Made by a program: the position numbers and the translations under genes | Notes under the pieces: generated by a model | Told to the model about the DNA's origin: nothing | Database searches by the model: none | The model's input: the letters and a program-made list of their open reading frames with translations, nothing else | Source of the DNA: Sphingobacterium sp. PCS056 | GTDB taxonomy: Bacteria; Bacteroidota; Bacteroidia; Sphingobacteriales; Sphingobacteriaceae | Assembly (NCBI RefSeq): GCF_023273895.1 | Contig: NZ_CP096883.1 | Span: forward strand, 806,001-870,000 | DNA: 64,000 nucleotides | Direction of reading: 5' to 3' | Shown here: piece after piece, positions 45,533 through 54,968 of the stretch | Layout: the number at the start of each line of letters is the position of its first letter | Numbering within the stretch: position 1 is the stretch's first letter

Positions 45533-45967
45533 TTAAAAATCCCTTTTCGCTAGATATTCATTCTCTTTGGAAGTCATGAGCGTTTTGTCCTCAGGTTTTT
45601 TATCATAGTACCCGCATAAATGTAACACGCCGTGCATAATCACCCGATGCAATTCATCCCTACTATCTACCTTAAATTTATCGGCATTTTCAGCAATACG
45701 TTCCACACTGATAAATATATCGCCTGCGATCACCTCTTCCTCTTCCGAAGAATCAAAGGTAACCACATCAGTAAAAGTGTCATGATTCAGATACTGCTTA
45801 TTGATTTCTAATAGATAAGCATCGGAGCATAAAATAAAGCTTAACTCACCCACACGTTTAAATCCCTCAGCTTTGATCGTATCCATTATCCACTGTCGGA
45901 TTTTTGCCTTTTCCTTTAATTTAAAATCAATATCCTCTGTAAAGAACAGGATGTCTTTTAATGCCAT
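45533..45967 (-). CDS. ybeY: YbeY endoribonuclease (rRNA maturation)
   Basis: 144 residues. UPF0054 fold with HGVLHLCGY. In most bacteria the zinc motif is HxxxHxxxxxH; here the third position region reads GYYDKKPED, so the third His is replaced, which is common in Bacteroidota members. Involved in 16S rRNA 3'-end maturation and ribosome quality control. One base from ruvX, so same transcript. Confidence 0.92.
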   Translation of the reverse strand: MALKDILFFTEDIDFKLKEKAKIRQWIMDTIKAEGFKRVGELSFILCSDAYLLEINKQYLNHDTFTDVVTFDSSEEEEVIAGDIFISVERIAENADKFKVDSRDELHRVIMHGVLHLCGYYDKKPEDKTLMTSKENEYLAKRDF

Positions 45968-45968
45968 A

Positions 45969-46382
45969 TTAAAATGCTTTAGTTTCCATATATGTTTGCA
46001 AGATAAGGGTTGCTGAAATCGTATCTACCATACCTTTTTCTTGTCTTTTATTTTTTTTCTTGCCGCTTTGAGCAATCACTGCCGAAGCCATTTTTGAAGT
46101 AAATCGCTCATCCACCTCAACGATCTCAATCGTAGGATAAGTTTTCTTTAGCCGACGTACAAAACCTAAAACATGGATCGCAGATTCGGAATCCGTCCCA
46201 TCCATTTGAAGCGGCTTGCCAACAACAAATGTTTCTATGCCCTCGATGCGAAGATAATCTTCTAAAAATTTCCAAACTTCGTCCGGATGCACCGTAGTCA
46301 ATGCTGTTGCAATTATCTGCATGGGATCTGTTACCGCTATACCGATACGTTTTGTCCCATAATCAAAAGCCATTAATCTCAT
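45969..46382 (-). CDS. ruvX: RuvX/YqgF pre-16S rRNA nuclease family
   Basis: 137 residues with RNase H-like fold: AFDYGTKRIGIAVTDP (first catalytic Asp), VVGKPLQMDG, VDERFTSKMA and DTISATLIL. Often called putative Holliday-junction resolvase but genetic data support pre-16S rRNA 5' processing. Pairing with ybeY makes an rRNA-processing unit. Confidence 0.94.
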   Translation of the reverse strand: MRLMAFDYGTKRIGIAVTDPMQIIATALTTVHPDEVWKFLEDYLRIEGIETFVVGKPLQMDGTDSESAIHVLGFVRRLKKTYPTIEIVEVDERFTSKMASAVIAQSGKKKNKRQEKGMVDTISATLILQTYMETKAF

Positions 46383-46492
46383 ACTGACGCTCGTTTTGAA
46401 TAATTTGACAAAAATACAACTTCTCTTGCAGTAAATACATTCCTGATTAATTAAAAAAATCTATAAATTTGCTAGACTTTAAATCAAATGGA

Positions 46493-47719
46493 ATGAAATA
46501 TACCCTATTCATTGGGCTTTTCTTAATTACTTCAAGTATCAAAGCAAATGCACAAGATTATCAAACACGTATTGTTCAAGATCGACAAGAGAAAGCAATA
46601 AGCTTATCCAAATCAAAATTTGGCCCACTGCCAGCAGATCAAGTCCAGTTTTTAGATTATTTTCCAGTTGACAAAGCTTATCGCGTTACTGCAGATGTCA
46701 CATTATTATTGGGCGAAGAAACCTTCAAGATGCCCACATATGATGGTACCAGCAATCCTTATAAACGATATGCTATCTTAAATTTCACCTTGAATAATAA
46801 GCCCTATCAATTGACCGTTTATCAAAGTGCTGCACTATTTCAAAATCCTCAGTACAAAAACCATCTTTTCCTTCCATTTTTAGATTTAACAAATGGTCAA
46901 GAAAGCTATAGTGGTGGACGTTATATTGATTTAGCAACAACAGATATTATAGGAGGTAAAGCAACAATTGATTTTAATGCCGCATACAATCCCTATTGCG
47001 CATATAGTAACGGTTATCGTTGCCCTGTACCACCACAAGAAAACATTTTAGAGACCAAGATCATGGCTGGAGAAAAAGCATTTCATAAACAAAAAAACGA
47101 AAGACCTGTAGATATCCAGGCAGGACAAAATTTTAGTCAAGAAGATTTGGCGATCATCAATCAGGGTTCACAAACTGATCAATTAAGAGTATTACAAATT
47201 ACAGATCAAAAAGATCTAAGCATATTGACCACAACGTCTTCTGACCTGAAATACAACGATCCATCGATACCAATTTTAGAAAAAAGAATGTTGATTACCG
47301 TTCAAGATCCGGCGCATGCAGGCGTTGGCATTGCTGCTCCTCAAGTAGGAATCAATAAAAACTTGATCGTGGTACAAAGATTTGATAAAGAAGGTGAACC
47401 ATTTGAAAGTTATATCAACCCTAAAATCATCTGGAGATCAAAATTTACCAGAAAAGGAGTAGAAGGCTGCTTATCCATACCTGATCGCAGAGAGGAAGTA
47501 TTAAGAAGCTACACCATTCGATTACAGCACATCAATAAAGATGGCAAAATAATAGAAGAAAATATTGAAGGGTTTACCGCTGTTATTTTTCAGCACGAAG
47601 TCGATCACCTATATGGCATCTTATACCCTGATCGTATTGAACAAGCTGAAAAAGAAGAATTCGAACCTTTAAGTGATAAAATGGAGTTTTATATAAAGCC
47701 AAACACGATACGTCCATAA
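46493..47719 (+). CDS. Secreted DUF1684-peptide deformylase fusion
   Basis: 408 residues from the ATG at 46493 (MKYTLFIGLFLITSS; signal peptide ending near ANAQD). Residues about 30-205 form a DUF1684 domain (GRYIDL, DFNAAYNPYCAYSNGYRCPVP, AGEKAFH). Residues about 215-400 are a complete peptide deformylase: GVGIAAPQVG, EGCLSIPD and HEVDHLYG, with all metal ligands. A secreted deformylase has no nascent chains to act on, so its substrate is open. Monocistronic. Confidence 0.9.
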   Translation: MKYTLFIGLFLITSSIKANAQDYQTRIVQDRQEKAISLSKSKFGPLPADQVQFLDYFPVDKAYRVTADVTLLLGEETFKMPTYDGTSNPYKRYAILNFTLNNKPYQLTVYQSAALFQNPQYKNHLFLPFLDLTNGQESYSGGRYIDLATTDIIGGKATIDFNAAYNPYCAYSNGYRCPVPPQENILETKIMAGEKAFHKQKNERPVDIQAGQNFSQEDLAIINQGSQTDQLRVLQITDQKDLSILTTTSSDLKYNDPSIPILEKRMLITVQDPAHAGVGIAAPQVGINKNLIVVQRFDKEGEPFESYINPKIIWRSKFTRKGVEGCLSIPDRREEVLRSYTIRLQHINKDGKIIEENIEGFTAVIFQHEVDHLYGILYPDRIEQAEKEEFEPLSDKMEFYIKPNTIRP

Positions 47720-48303
47720 TTATAAAAGACCGTATCTGAGTCTATTCTCAAAACTTTTAATAATCTTTTGAGATTGCCAGCTATGTAAAATAAATTTATT
47801 CGTTCGAGTTTTTTTTCTTTAAGACTCATTGCTGGTATACAATTACCGATTTTTCCTCCATCAAGAATTAATAAAAAAAGGAAATCTTATCCAAAAAAAT
47901 CTATCCATAGCTTAGAATTCGCACCTCATCTATGGATAGATTGACGCTTCTAAAGCATGGCTAGAAAAAGTAGCTCATCTCTAAATCCCTGTCTCCAAAA
48001 AACAGTTTAAAAATGATGTAAAAACAGCTCGATTGAAGCCTTATTCATGTTGGAATAACATGAAGAACAACGGAATAAATGATTAACATCTGCTTGTTAT
48101 TTTCTTGAGTTATCATAGAGCCTTAATACAGGGTTGCTATAGGGTTTCTATAGGTAAAGCACTAGAAAACCTCTATAATAACTGTATAATTTCTGTCTTA
48201 TATCTTTAGGATAATAAAAGCTGGTATTAACTAGTCTACTATCAAATACCCTATACTTATGAAAGTGTGGTTCAGTCGTCAAACAAGGGCAAATATCAAG
48301 GCA
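47720..48303. other. Intergenic region without recognisable gene
   Basis: AT-rich stretch of about 580 bases. It has scattered short repeats such as CTATAGGGTTTCTATAGG near 48138 but no ORF, tRNA or mobile-element end that I can support. Ends at the terminator of the glutaminyl cyclase gene. Confidence 0.4.
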
Positions 48304-48408
48304 TAAAAAAAGAGCATAAAATTAGATTTTATGCTCTCTTTTTTATAGTGATGGTGCTTTCAAGCACCTGATTGAAACAGGTTGTCTTTAGGTTTAACCT
48401 GAAAGACT
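48304..48408 (-). terminator. Structured 3' end with terminator, glutaminyl cyclase gene
   Basis: After the stop at 48411 (minus strand) come GTCTTT..AGGTT-T-AACCT..AAAGAC (48385-48408), GGTGCTT/AAGCACC (48352-48367) and finally AGAGCATAAAAT/ATTTTATGCTCT with a T run (48304-48344). The last is a standard terminator; the first two are extra hairpins. Confidence 0.7.
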
Positions 48409-48410
48409 GC

Positions 48411-49448
48411 TTAACGCGCAATCATCTTAATTTCAAATAGTGTATTCCAAAGTTTTCCAGTCACAAATAAACGCTTTCCGACATGATCATAAGCAATACC
48501 GTTCAGCTCATTATCATACTGCGCATGTTGATAGATCCCAACTAAGTTGATTCGGCCTTCTACAACACCCGTTTCTGGGTTTATAATCGCGATAATATCC
48601 TTTTCATATACATTGGCATATACTTTACCATCAATATACTCCAGCTCATTTAACGCATTTACTTGACCATTTTCATCATATACATCAATAGAACTTAGTT
48701 CTTGTTGCGTATTGGCATCTAAAAAATAAAGCTTATTGGTACCGTCTGACTTGATTAATCGCTTTCCATCATAAGTGATTCCCCAGCCTTCTTTACTATT
48801 GGTATAAGGAAAAGTTTTCTCCAATTCAAAGGTTGATTTATTAAGAACGAAACCTTCCATATTCTGCCAGGTCAACATCACGATTTTATCTCCAACAATG
48901 GTCATCCCCTCTCCGAAATATTTTTCGGAATCAAAATCTTTTCGTTGCAGTACTTTACCCGTTTTCAGATCAACGCGTCTAATCGAAGTTTTTGTACCAC
49001 CTCCACTACCAGTGGATTCATATAAAAATCCATTTTCGTATTGTAAACCTTGTGTAAAGGCTGTGGTGTCATGTGGAAATTTATTCACAACTTCAAAACT
49101 ATATTCTTTAGGAGCTGGAGGCACGATGCTGATATAGGCACTAGCACTATCAATCTGTGTGCCCTGATAAACTTTTGCAGAAATACTGCGAGTACCTAAA
49201 GCCAGATGCTTACTATCTACCTGCACTGCTGCTGTATCTTTTCCAGAAGCAACAACTTGATTGTCTATGTAATAGACAACCGAATCCAGATCAGATGATG
49301 AAAATTTAAGTTGAAATTGAATCGGATCGCCTTGTTGGATGGATTTGCTTGCATCGGGCTGGGCAAACTCTAATTTACCGGACTTCTTCGTTTTACAAGC
49401 ACTTAAGCTTAGGATTAAACCTAAAAGTATATATGTTGTTTTTTTCAT
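48411..49448 (-). CDS. Glutaminyl-peptide cyclotransferase, lipoprotein
   Basis: 345 residues from the ATG at 49448 (MKKTTYILLGLILSLSAC, lipobox SLSAC); 11 codons upstream are in frame but overlap yraN. An Ig-like segment (about 25-100) precedes a five-bladed beta-propeller of the glutamine cyclotransferase family (FTQGLQYENGFLYESTG, GEGMTIVGDKI, NELEYIDGKVYANV, LNGIAYD). Expected to form pyroglutamate at protein N-termini in the periplasm. Thirteen bases after yraN. Confidence 0.9.
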   Translation of the reverse strand: MKKTTYILLGLILSLSACKTKKSGKLEFAQPDASKSIQQGDPIQFQLKFSSSDLDSVVYYIDNQVVASGKDTAAVQVDSKHLALGTRSISAKVYQGTQIDSASAYISIVPPAPKEYSFEVVNKFPHDTTAFTQGLQYENGFLYESTGSGGGTKTSIRRVDLKTGKVLQRKDFDSEKYFGEGMTIVGDKIVMLTWQNMEGFVLNKSTFELEKTFPYTNSKEGWGITYDGKRLIKSDGTNKLYFLDANTQQELSSIDVYDENGQVNALNELEYIDGKVYANVYEKDIIAIINPETGVVEGRINLVGIYQHAQYDNELNGIAYDHVGKRLFVTGKLWNTLFEIKMIAR

Positions 49449-49461
49449 ATAAAATAACCTT

Positions 49462-49824
49462 TTATTCATTCCAGAACGCATCTTTGATATGTTCTAATTG
49501 TATATTTTCTTTATCTGTGATTAGAATCGAAATAATATCAAATCGAATCTCACCATTCACGTTATATTTCTTCAAATAATAATCAGCGGCTCTTGTCAGT
49601 TTACGCTTCTTATTCCAATCTACAAATTCAAATGGTTCTCCATATTCGATTTTACTGCGTGTCTTTACTTCTACAAAAACTAACGTATCCGAATCCTGGA
49701 CAATCAAATCTACTTCTAAATTCTTACACCGCCAATTTCTTAACAAAATTTCACAACCTAGATCCTGCAGGAATTTTTCTGCATATGACTCTCCCAATTT
49801 TCCAAAATCAAGATGCTTTGCCAT
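49462..49824 (-). CDS. YraN/UPF0102 nuclease-like protein
   Basis: 120 residues. Restriction-endonuclease-like fold: GESYAEKFLQDLGCEIL, then the metal motif D-x-E-x-K in LEVDLIVQD..LVFVEVKTRS, and YGEPFEFVDWNKKRK. Widespread, activity not established in most species. Three bases after dnaG, so the same transcript. Confidence 0.92.
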   Translation of the reverse strand: MAKHLDFGKLGESYAEKFLQDLGCEILLRNWRCKNLEVDLIVQDSDTLVFVEVKTRSKIEYGEPFEFVDWNKKRKLTRAADYYLKKYNVNGEIRFDIISILITDKENIQLEHIKDAFWNE

Positions 49825-49827
49825 AGG

Positions 49828-51823
49828 TTACTTGACGACAATATTTCCAAGCAGTCCCCCTAACATCTTCTCTGCTTCCTTGAGTTTTTGGTATTTAAAT
49901 ATCAGCACTTCCACATTGGCATCATCTTTCTCCAATTTGAGTTCTTCGCGAATCTTGACCATCTCCCGTGAAATTTTACGTTTTTTGATCCGATAGATCG
50001 CAGTTACGACTAGTGTTTTTAGATGCTCATACTCTTGGGTGACGTAGATTTTACGTTTATCATCGTTCCAGTTCTCGCTTAAATTGTATTTTGATGCCAC
50101 GCAATTAATAGCAAGTTCAGCAACTGCCGCATCGGGATTGGAATAAAACTGCTTTGCTTCTGGTATTTCAAACTTTTCGACCGCTTCTCGGTAAACATTT
50201 AAGATGTAAGCTGCCGCTTTATCTTCAAAGTTGACATCACTAATATTACTCAATAATACACCTGCCACCGGAATATCACCATCGCCTTCCCACGTCGCTA
50301 GATAATCCCCGTAATTGATGAGAATACGTATTATTTCACGCTCTTGAAGAATCTCCGAGGTAATCTGCTGTGTGGGCGTCTCAATCGCGAGGGCTGCCGC
50401 ACCACCTCTTTCTTCTTCTGTCATGAAAAAATCAGCCGGTGGACCGTCCATCGGAGGAGCACCTACGCCCATAGATGCAGGAGTCTTCTTGCTGAAATCT
50501 TTATCCGCTTTTTTAGATTTGGAAATTCGGATCTTATTCAATTCAGAAAGCAAGATGCGCTCTTCGATATCCAACAGGTTACTACACTCCCGTATAAAAA
50601 CTGAGACCTTTATTTCGTCAGGAATCAGGGCAATACTTTCTACCACATCTCGGATGACCTCTGCCCTTTTAATGGGATCATTATTGCTATCACGAAGTAA
50701 AATTCTTGTTTTAAAAAAGATAAAATCTTGCTGATTTTCTTTTATGTAAGCTTTAAATGCAGAAGATCCGAAATTCTTCACATACGAATCGGGGTCATTC
50801 CCGTCAGGGAAAAGCAAAATCTTAACATTTAAGCCTTCTTCCAGCAACATATCGGTACCGCGCAGTGATGCTTTTATCCCTGCTTCATCACCGTCATATA
50901 ATATGGTTACATTTTTAGTAAAACGCGCAATAAGCCGAATTTGGGCTGTTGTCAAAGATGTTCCTGATGATGACACTACATTTTCAACTCCAGCTTGATG
51001 CGTAGATATAACATCGGCATAGCCTTCTACCAAATAGCAATTATCCTCCTCCATGATGGCTTTTTTGGCAAAGTTGAGCCCATATAGCACATCAGATTTA
51101 TGGTAGATATCGCTTTCCGGAGAATTGACATATTTAGGAACCTTTTTGTCGGTTTTTAACGTCCGGCCACCAAATCCAATTACTCTTCCTGTTAAATTAT
51201 GAATCGGGAACATGACACGACCGCGAAATCGATCATACAGACTCTTGTCGTCGCGCTCGATCGCCAATCCGATCTCTTTGAGGTAATCGGGATGAAAAAC
51301 CGGCCTTCATGGCTGCATCTACAAATGCCGTCCAATTATCGGGAGAATATCCCAATTCAAATTTTTTGATGATATCCTCGCGGTATCCACGTTCCTTGAA
51401 GTAATGAAGTCCAATGACCTGTCCCATTTCCATGGTCCACATTTGGTCCTTAAAAAACTTACTGGCCCAACCACTCAATACGTACAGGCTCTCTCTTTTA
51501 TCCTGAGCAGCCAATTGTGCCGGTGAACGCTCGACTTCTTCAACTTCAATGCTGTACTTGTTAGCAAGATATTTGATGCCTTCTGGATAAGAGAATTTTT
51601 CCAGTTCCATCACAAACTTTAGCGCATCTCCCCCCACACCACAGCCAAAGCACTTATAAATTCCTTTAGATACAGATACGTGGAAAGAAGGTGTTTTCTC
51701 ATGATGAAAAGGGCAGTTACCAATAAGGGATGTACCACGCTTCTTCAAGTCTACAAAATCTCCTACAACCTCCTCTATACGAGCAGCATCCAGCACTTTA
51801 TCTATTATCTCTTGTTTGATCAA
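49828..51823 (-). pseudogene. dnaG: DNA primase DnaG, interrupted by a +1 frameshift in a T run
   Basis: Two overlapping frames together give a full primase. The 5' part (51823 to about 51300) has the CHC2 zinc finger (CPFHHEKTPSFHVS..YKCFGCGVGGD). The 3' part (to 49828) has the TOPRIM core (YLVEGYADVISTHQAG, ILYDGDEAGIKAS) and the helicase-binding C-terminus. The join is at 51295-51299, five Ts on the minus strand: with four Ts the protein reads AGFHPDYLKEIGLAIERDDK across the break. Because dnaG is essential, a sequencing or assembly error, or less likely recoding, explains this better than true loss. Confidence 0.9.
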
Positions 51824-52204
51824 TTTCGTATCCTTTTATAAACAGTAAATTTAATAAATATATAAGCAATTACAACATGAACTTCATCTGCCGTCAAACT
51901 TAGCCACCAACAGAAATTTAAAGATATCAACTGTCGATATGCATCATGTATTAAGAAATGTCCTGAGATATCCTGTCTTCAAGTTGGAATACTTGTACAG
52001 TAACGGTCATTTAAATAAAAAAAAAGGAGAATTAATCATTCTCCCTTTTTTTATTCCATCCAAGATGTTAACTATTGGATGAATGAGAGTCCCAACCCTA
52101 TGCTAGACCATGCAGTCAGCAAATCATGGAACTTTATTGGTGCCTGTAACACCTTTTAAAGAATAGAAGAAGAAAATGGAAAAGGATTACAGGACTTTTT
52201 ATCT
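51824..52204. other. Intergenic region with one terminator
   Basis: About 380 bases between dnaG and the next minus-strand gene. Apart from the hairpin at 52021-52052 I see no gene or repeat. Confidence 0.5.
52021..52052 (-). terminator. Intrinsic terminator
   Basis: GGAGAAT / ATTCTCC with a 5-base loop, T run on the minus strand (from the A run at 52016-52025). Ends the small gene at 52205-52525. Confidence 0.75.
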
Positions 52205-52525
52205 TTATTGAGACATCATCTGATAAATTTCGCTCATATATGTGGATTCAGATAACGCATCCGCAAAGTCATTCCATTCATTTTCGTTAAATACAAAAAC
52301 AATCTCTGGACATGGAGTATCAATCAAAACCCGCATATCACCGTCAGGAAAACTAAAGTAATTACCTTTTACATTGCTTCTCATGGTGGCTGCGACAAAA
52401 GACTCAAACTGTAAATATCCTAAACTCAAGAGGAAAGAGTCTTGCCAAATATAAAATGTCTTACACTTCGTGCAATAACTGATATGGGATTTGCCTTTAT
52501 GGCTAAGAACAACTGACTGACACAT
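52205..52525 (-). CDS. Small conserved protein with CxxC (DUF6686-like)
   Basis: 106 residues. YCTKCKTFYIW gives a CxxC site that may bind zinc. A DUF6686-like small Bacteroidota family is my best recollection, at low certainty. Cytoplasmic; no partner gene adjacent. Function unknown. Confidence 0.7.
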   Translation of the reverse strand: MCQSVVLSHKGKSHISYCTKCKTFYIWQDSFLLSLGYLQFESFVAATMRSNVKGNYFSFPDGDMRVLIDTPCPEIVFVFNENEWNDFADALSESTYMSEIYQMMSQ

Positions 52526-52629
52526 ATGATTCGCTTAATATTAAAACATGATAATCTCTATATATATTTAGACTAATTATAAATAACAATCAAATGTAAA
52601 AATAAATTCTGAATCTGACGAATAAAAAC

Positions 52630-52668
52630 AAAAAAAAGGAGCAAAATATTTTTGCTCCTTTTTTTTGT
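52630..52668 (-). terminator. Intrinsic terminator after the M3 peptidase
   Basis: AAGGAGCAAAA / TTTTGCTCCTT with a 3-base loop and long A/T flanks, 14 bases past the peptidase stop. Confidence 0.8.
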
Positions 52669-52681
52669 TTTTAATTGAATG

Positions 52682-54793
52682 TTAATTCAATCCTCTTTTT
52701 ATTAATAAGTATTTTGGATCGGGATCAGCACCTCTAAATGTTTTATACATTTGTGCTGGATCTCCAGTATTTCCCTTTTCTAAAATATTACGACGGAATG
52801 AATCTGCAGTTGGCTGATCATACAGTGATTTTTCTTTAAAAGCTGCAAAAGCATCGGAGTCCAATACCTCAGACCAGATATAAGCATAGTAACCCGCTGA
52901 ATAACCACTTGCAAAAATATGCTGGAAATAAGTGCTTCTATATCTTGGTATAATGGCATCGATTAAACCAATCTTCTTCATGGCTCCTTTTTCAAAATCA
53001 TTGATATTACCCGTTATTGGCGAAGTCGCAGCATGGTAGTTCATATCCAATAAGGAAGCCGCTAAATATTCCACTGTTGCAAACCCTTGATCAAAAGTTC
53101 CCGCTTTTTCCATTTTCGCAATTAGAGAATCTGGAATTGCTTCTTTTGTTTTATAATGCTTTGCATACTCTTTTAATACTTGTGGATCTGCTGCCCAATT
53201 TTCCATCACCTGAGAAGGCAACTCTACAAAATCTCTTGACACGGAAGTACCGGCTAAGCTTCTGTATTTTACATTTGATAATAATCCATGTAAGGCATGT
53301 CCAAACTCGTGGAATAAGGTAGTTGCTTCGTCAAAAGTTAATAATGCCGGTTCATCACCTACAGGTTTTGTAAAATTACAAACGATCGAGATTACTGGAG
53401 CATTGCGTTTACCTTCAGTTTTACTCTGGCTACGGAATGATGTCATCCAGGCACCGCTTCTTTTAGATTCACGAGGAAAAAAATCAGCATATAAAAGACC
53501 TAGATGTGATCCATCTTTGTCTTTTACTTCGTAGACTTCCACATCCTTTTGATAAACAGGAACATTATTAAGAGCAACGAATGTCAAACCATATAGTTTG
53601 TTTGCTACAGCAAATGCGCCTTCTCTCACAGTAGGTAAACTAAAGTAAGGTTTGATCTCCTCTTCGTTTAAAGCGAATCTTTTCTGACGAATAATCTCGG
53701 TATAGTATCTCCAATCATATGGTGCAACTTCAAAATTTCCGCCTTCTTCTTTTATTTCCTTATCGATATCTGCGGCTTCACCTTTTGCTTTAGTGAGCGC
53801 CGGTTCCCACAATTTATTTAACAAGGCATATACATTAGCTGGATTTTGAGCCATCGATTCTTCTAACACGAATGCTGCATGAGATGGATAACCTAATAAT
53901 TTTGCTTTGGATAATCTCAGGTTCGCCATCTTGCGCAAGATCTCCTTATTATCAGTGGCATCATCATGATTGCCTTGTGTTTGGTATGCTTCCCAGATCT
54001 GTTTTCTTAATTCTCTATTTTTAGCATATTGCAAGAATGGCATGATAGAAGGATTTTGTAGTGTAAAAACCCATTTTCCTTCTTTACCTTTTATTTTAGC
54101 CTCGTCGGCAGCAGCAGATTTCAAAGCCTCTGGTAATCCTTCCAATTGTGAAGCACTATCCACAACCAATTCGAATGCTTTTGATTCGGTCATCAAATTT
54201 TGTCCAAACTGTACGGTTAATGAGGATAATTCTGAATTGATTTTTTTCAATTTTTCTTTATCCGCATCTTTCAAATTTGCGCCTGAACGGACAAATGATT
54301 TATAGGTTTCTTCCAACAATTTATTGTCTTCAACATCTAATCCTAAAGTTGCTTTTTTAGACCAGACAGCCTTGACTCTATCAAATAATTTAGCATTTAA
54401 GGAGATTTCATCCTGATGCGCAGACAATACAGGAGCTAGCTCTTTAGCAATTGCCTTCAGGCTATCGTTACTATTGGCTGAGTTTAAATTAGAAAAAACC
54501 GAAGATACATTTGTCAACAGTTTACCCGCATTTTCTAACGCCAAAATGGTATTGTTAAAAGATGGATCTTCAGTATTATTAATAATTGTATCGATTTCTA
54601 AATTATGAACCTTAAGTGCTTCTTCAAAAGCTGGTTTGAAATGTTCGTCTTTAATTTTATCAAATGGAGGAACATTAAATGGAGTATCATAGGTCAATAA
54701 TAGCGGATTGTCTGTCATTTGTTTCTTTTGTTCGCAACCAACAAAGGCTGTTGCCAAAATTAAAAAAAATGGCAAAAGTCGTTTTTTCTTCAT
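52682..54793 (-). CDS. M3-family metallopeptidase, lipoprotein (Dcp-like)
   Basis: 703 residues. Signal with lipobox FVGCEQ near residue 20, so probably anchored in the periplasm. Helical oligopeptidase fold with zinc site FHEFGHALHGLLS and downstream Glu ligand region FVELPSQVMENW. Resembles peptidyl-dipeptidase Dcp and oligopeptidase A, which degrade short peptides. Single gene. Confidence 0.94.
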   Translation of the reverse strand: MKKKRLLPFFLILATAFVGCEQKKQMTDNPLLLTYDTPFNVPPFDKIKDEHFKPAFEEALKVHNLEIDTIINNTEDPSFNNTILALENAGKLLTNVSSVFSNLNSANSNDSLKAIAKELAPVLSAHQDEISLNAKLFDRVKAVWSKKATLGLDVEDNKLLEETYKSFVRSGANLKDADKEKLKKINSELSSLTVQFGQNLMTESKAFELVVDSASQLEGLPEALKSAAADEAKIKGKEGKWVFTLQNPSIMPFLQYAKNRELRKQIWEAYQTQGNHDDATDNKEILRKMANLRLSKAKLLGYPSHAAFVLEESMAQNPANVYALLNKLWEPALTKAKGEAADIDKEIKEEGGNFEVAPYDWRYYTEIIRQKRFALNEEEIKPYFSLPTVREGAFAVANKLYGLTFVALNNVPVYQKDVEVYEVKDKDGSHLGLLYADFFPRESKRSGAWMTSFRSQSKTEGKRNAPVISIVCNFTKPVGDEPALLTFDEATTLFHEFGHALHGLLSNVKYRSLAGTSVSRDFVELPSQVMENWAADPQVLKEYAKHYKTKEAIPDSLIAKMEKAGTFDQGFATVEYLAASLLDMNYHAATSPITGNINDFEKGAMKKIGLIDAIIPRYRSTYFQHIFASGYSAGYYAYIWSEVLDSDAFAAFKEKSLYDQPTADSFRRNILEKGNTGDPAQMYKTFRGADPDPKYLLIKRGLN

Positions 54794-54968
54794 TATTTAT
54801 TTTTTTATTCTCGCAATAATTTGGGCAAAGTTACAAATATTTGATTAAGTAATACTTTTTAAAAAGATCAAAATAAGAATTGTATATTTATCACAATATT
54901 GTAATAACCAGAAAAGTAATGAAACAATTATTTATTTTTATTGTCCCTTTACCAATAAATCTTCTTTA

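Noticed and set aside
47720..48303. Possible mobile-element remnant in the AT-rich gap
   Set aside because: No transposase fragment, terminal inverted repeats or target-site duplication could be found.
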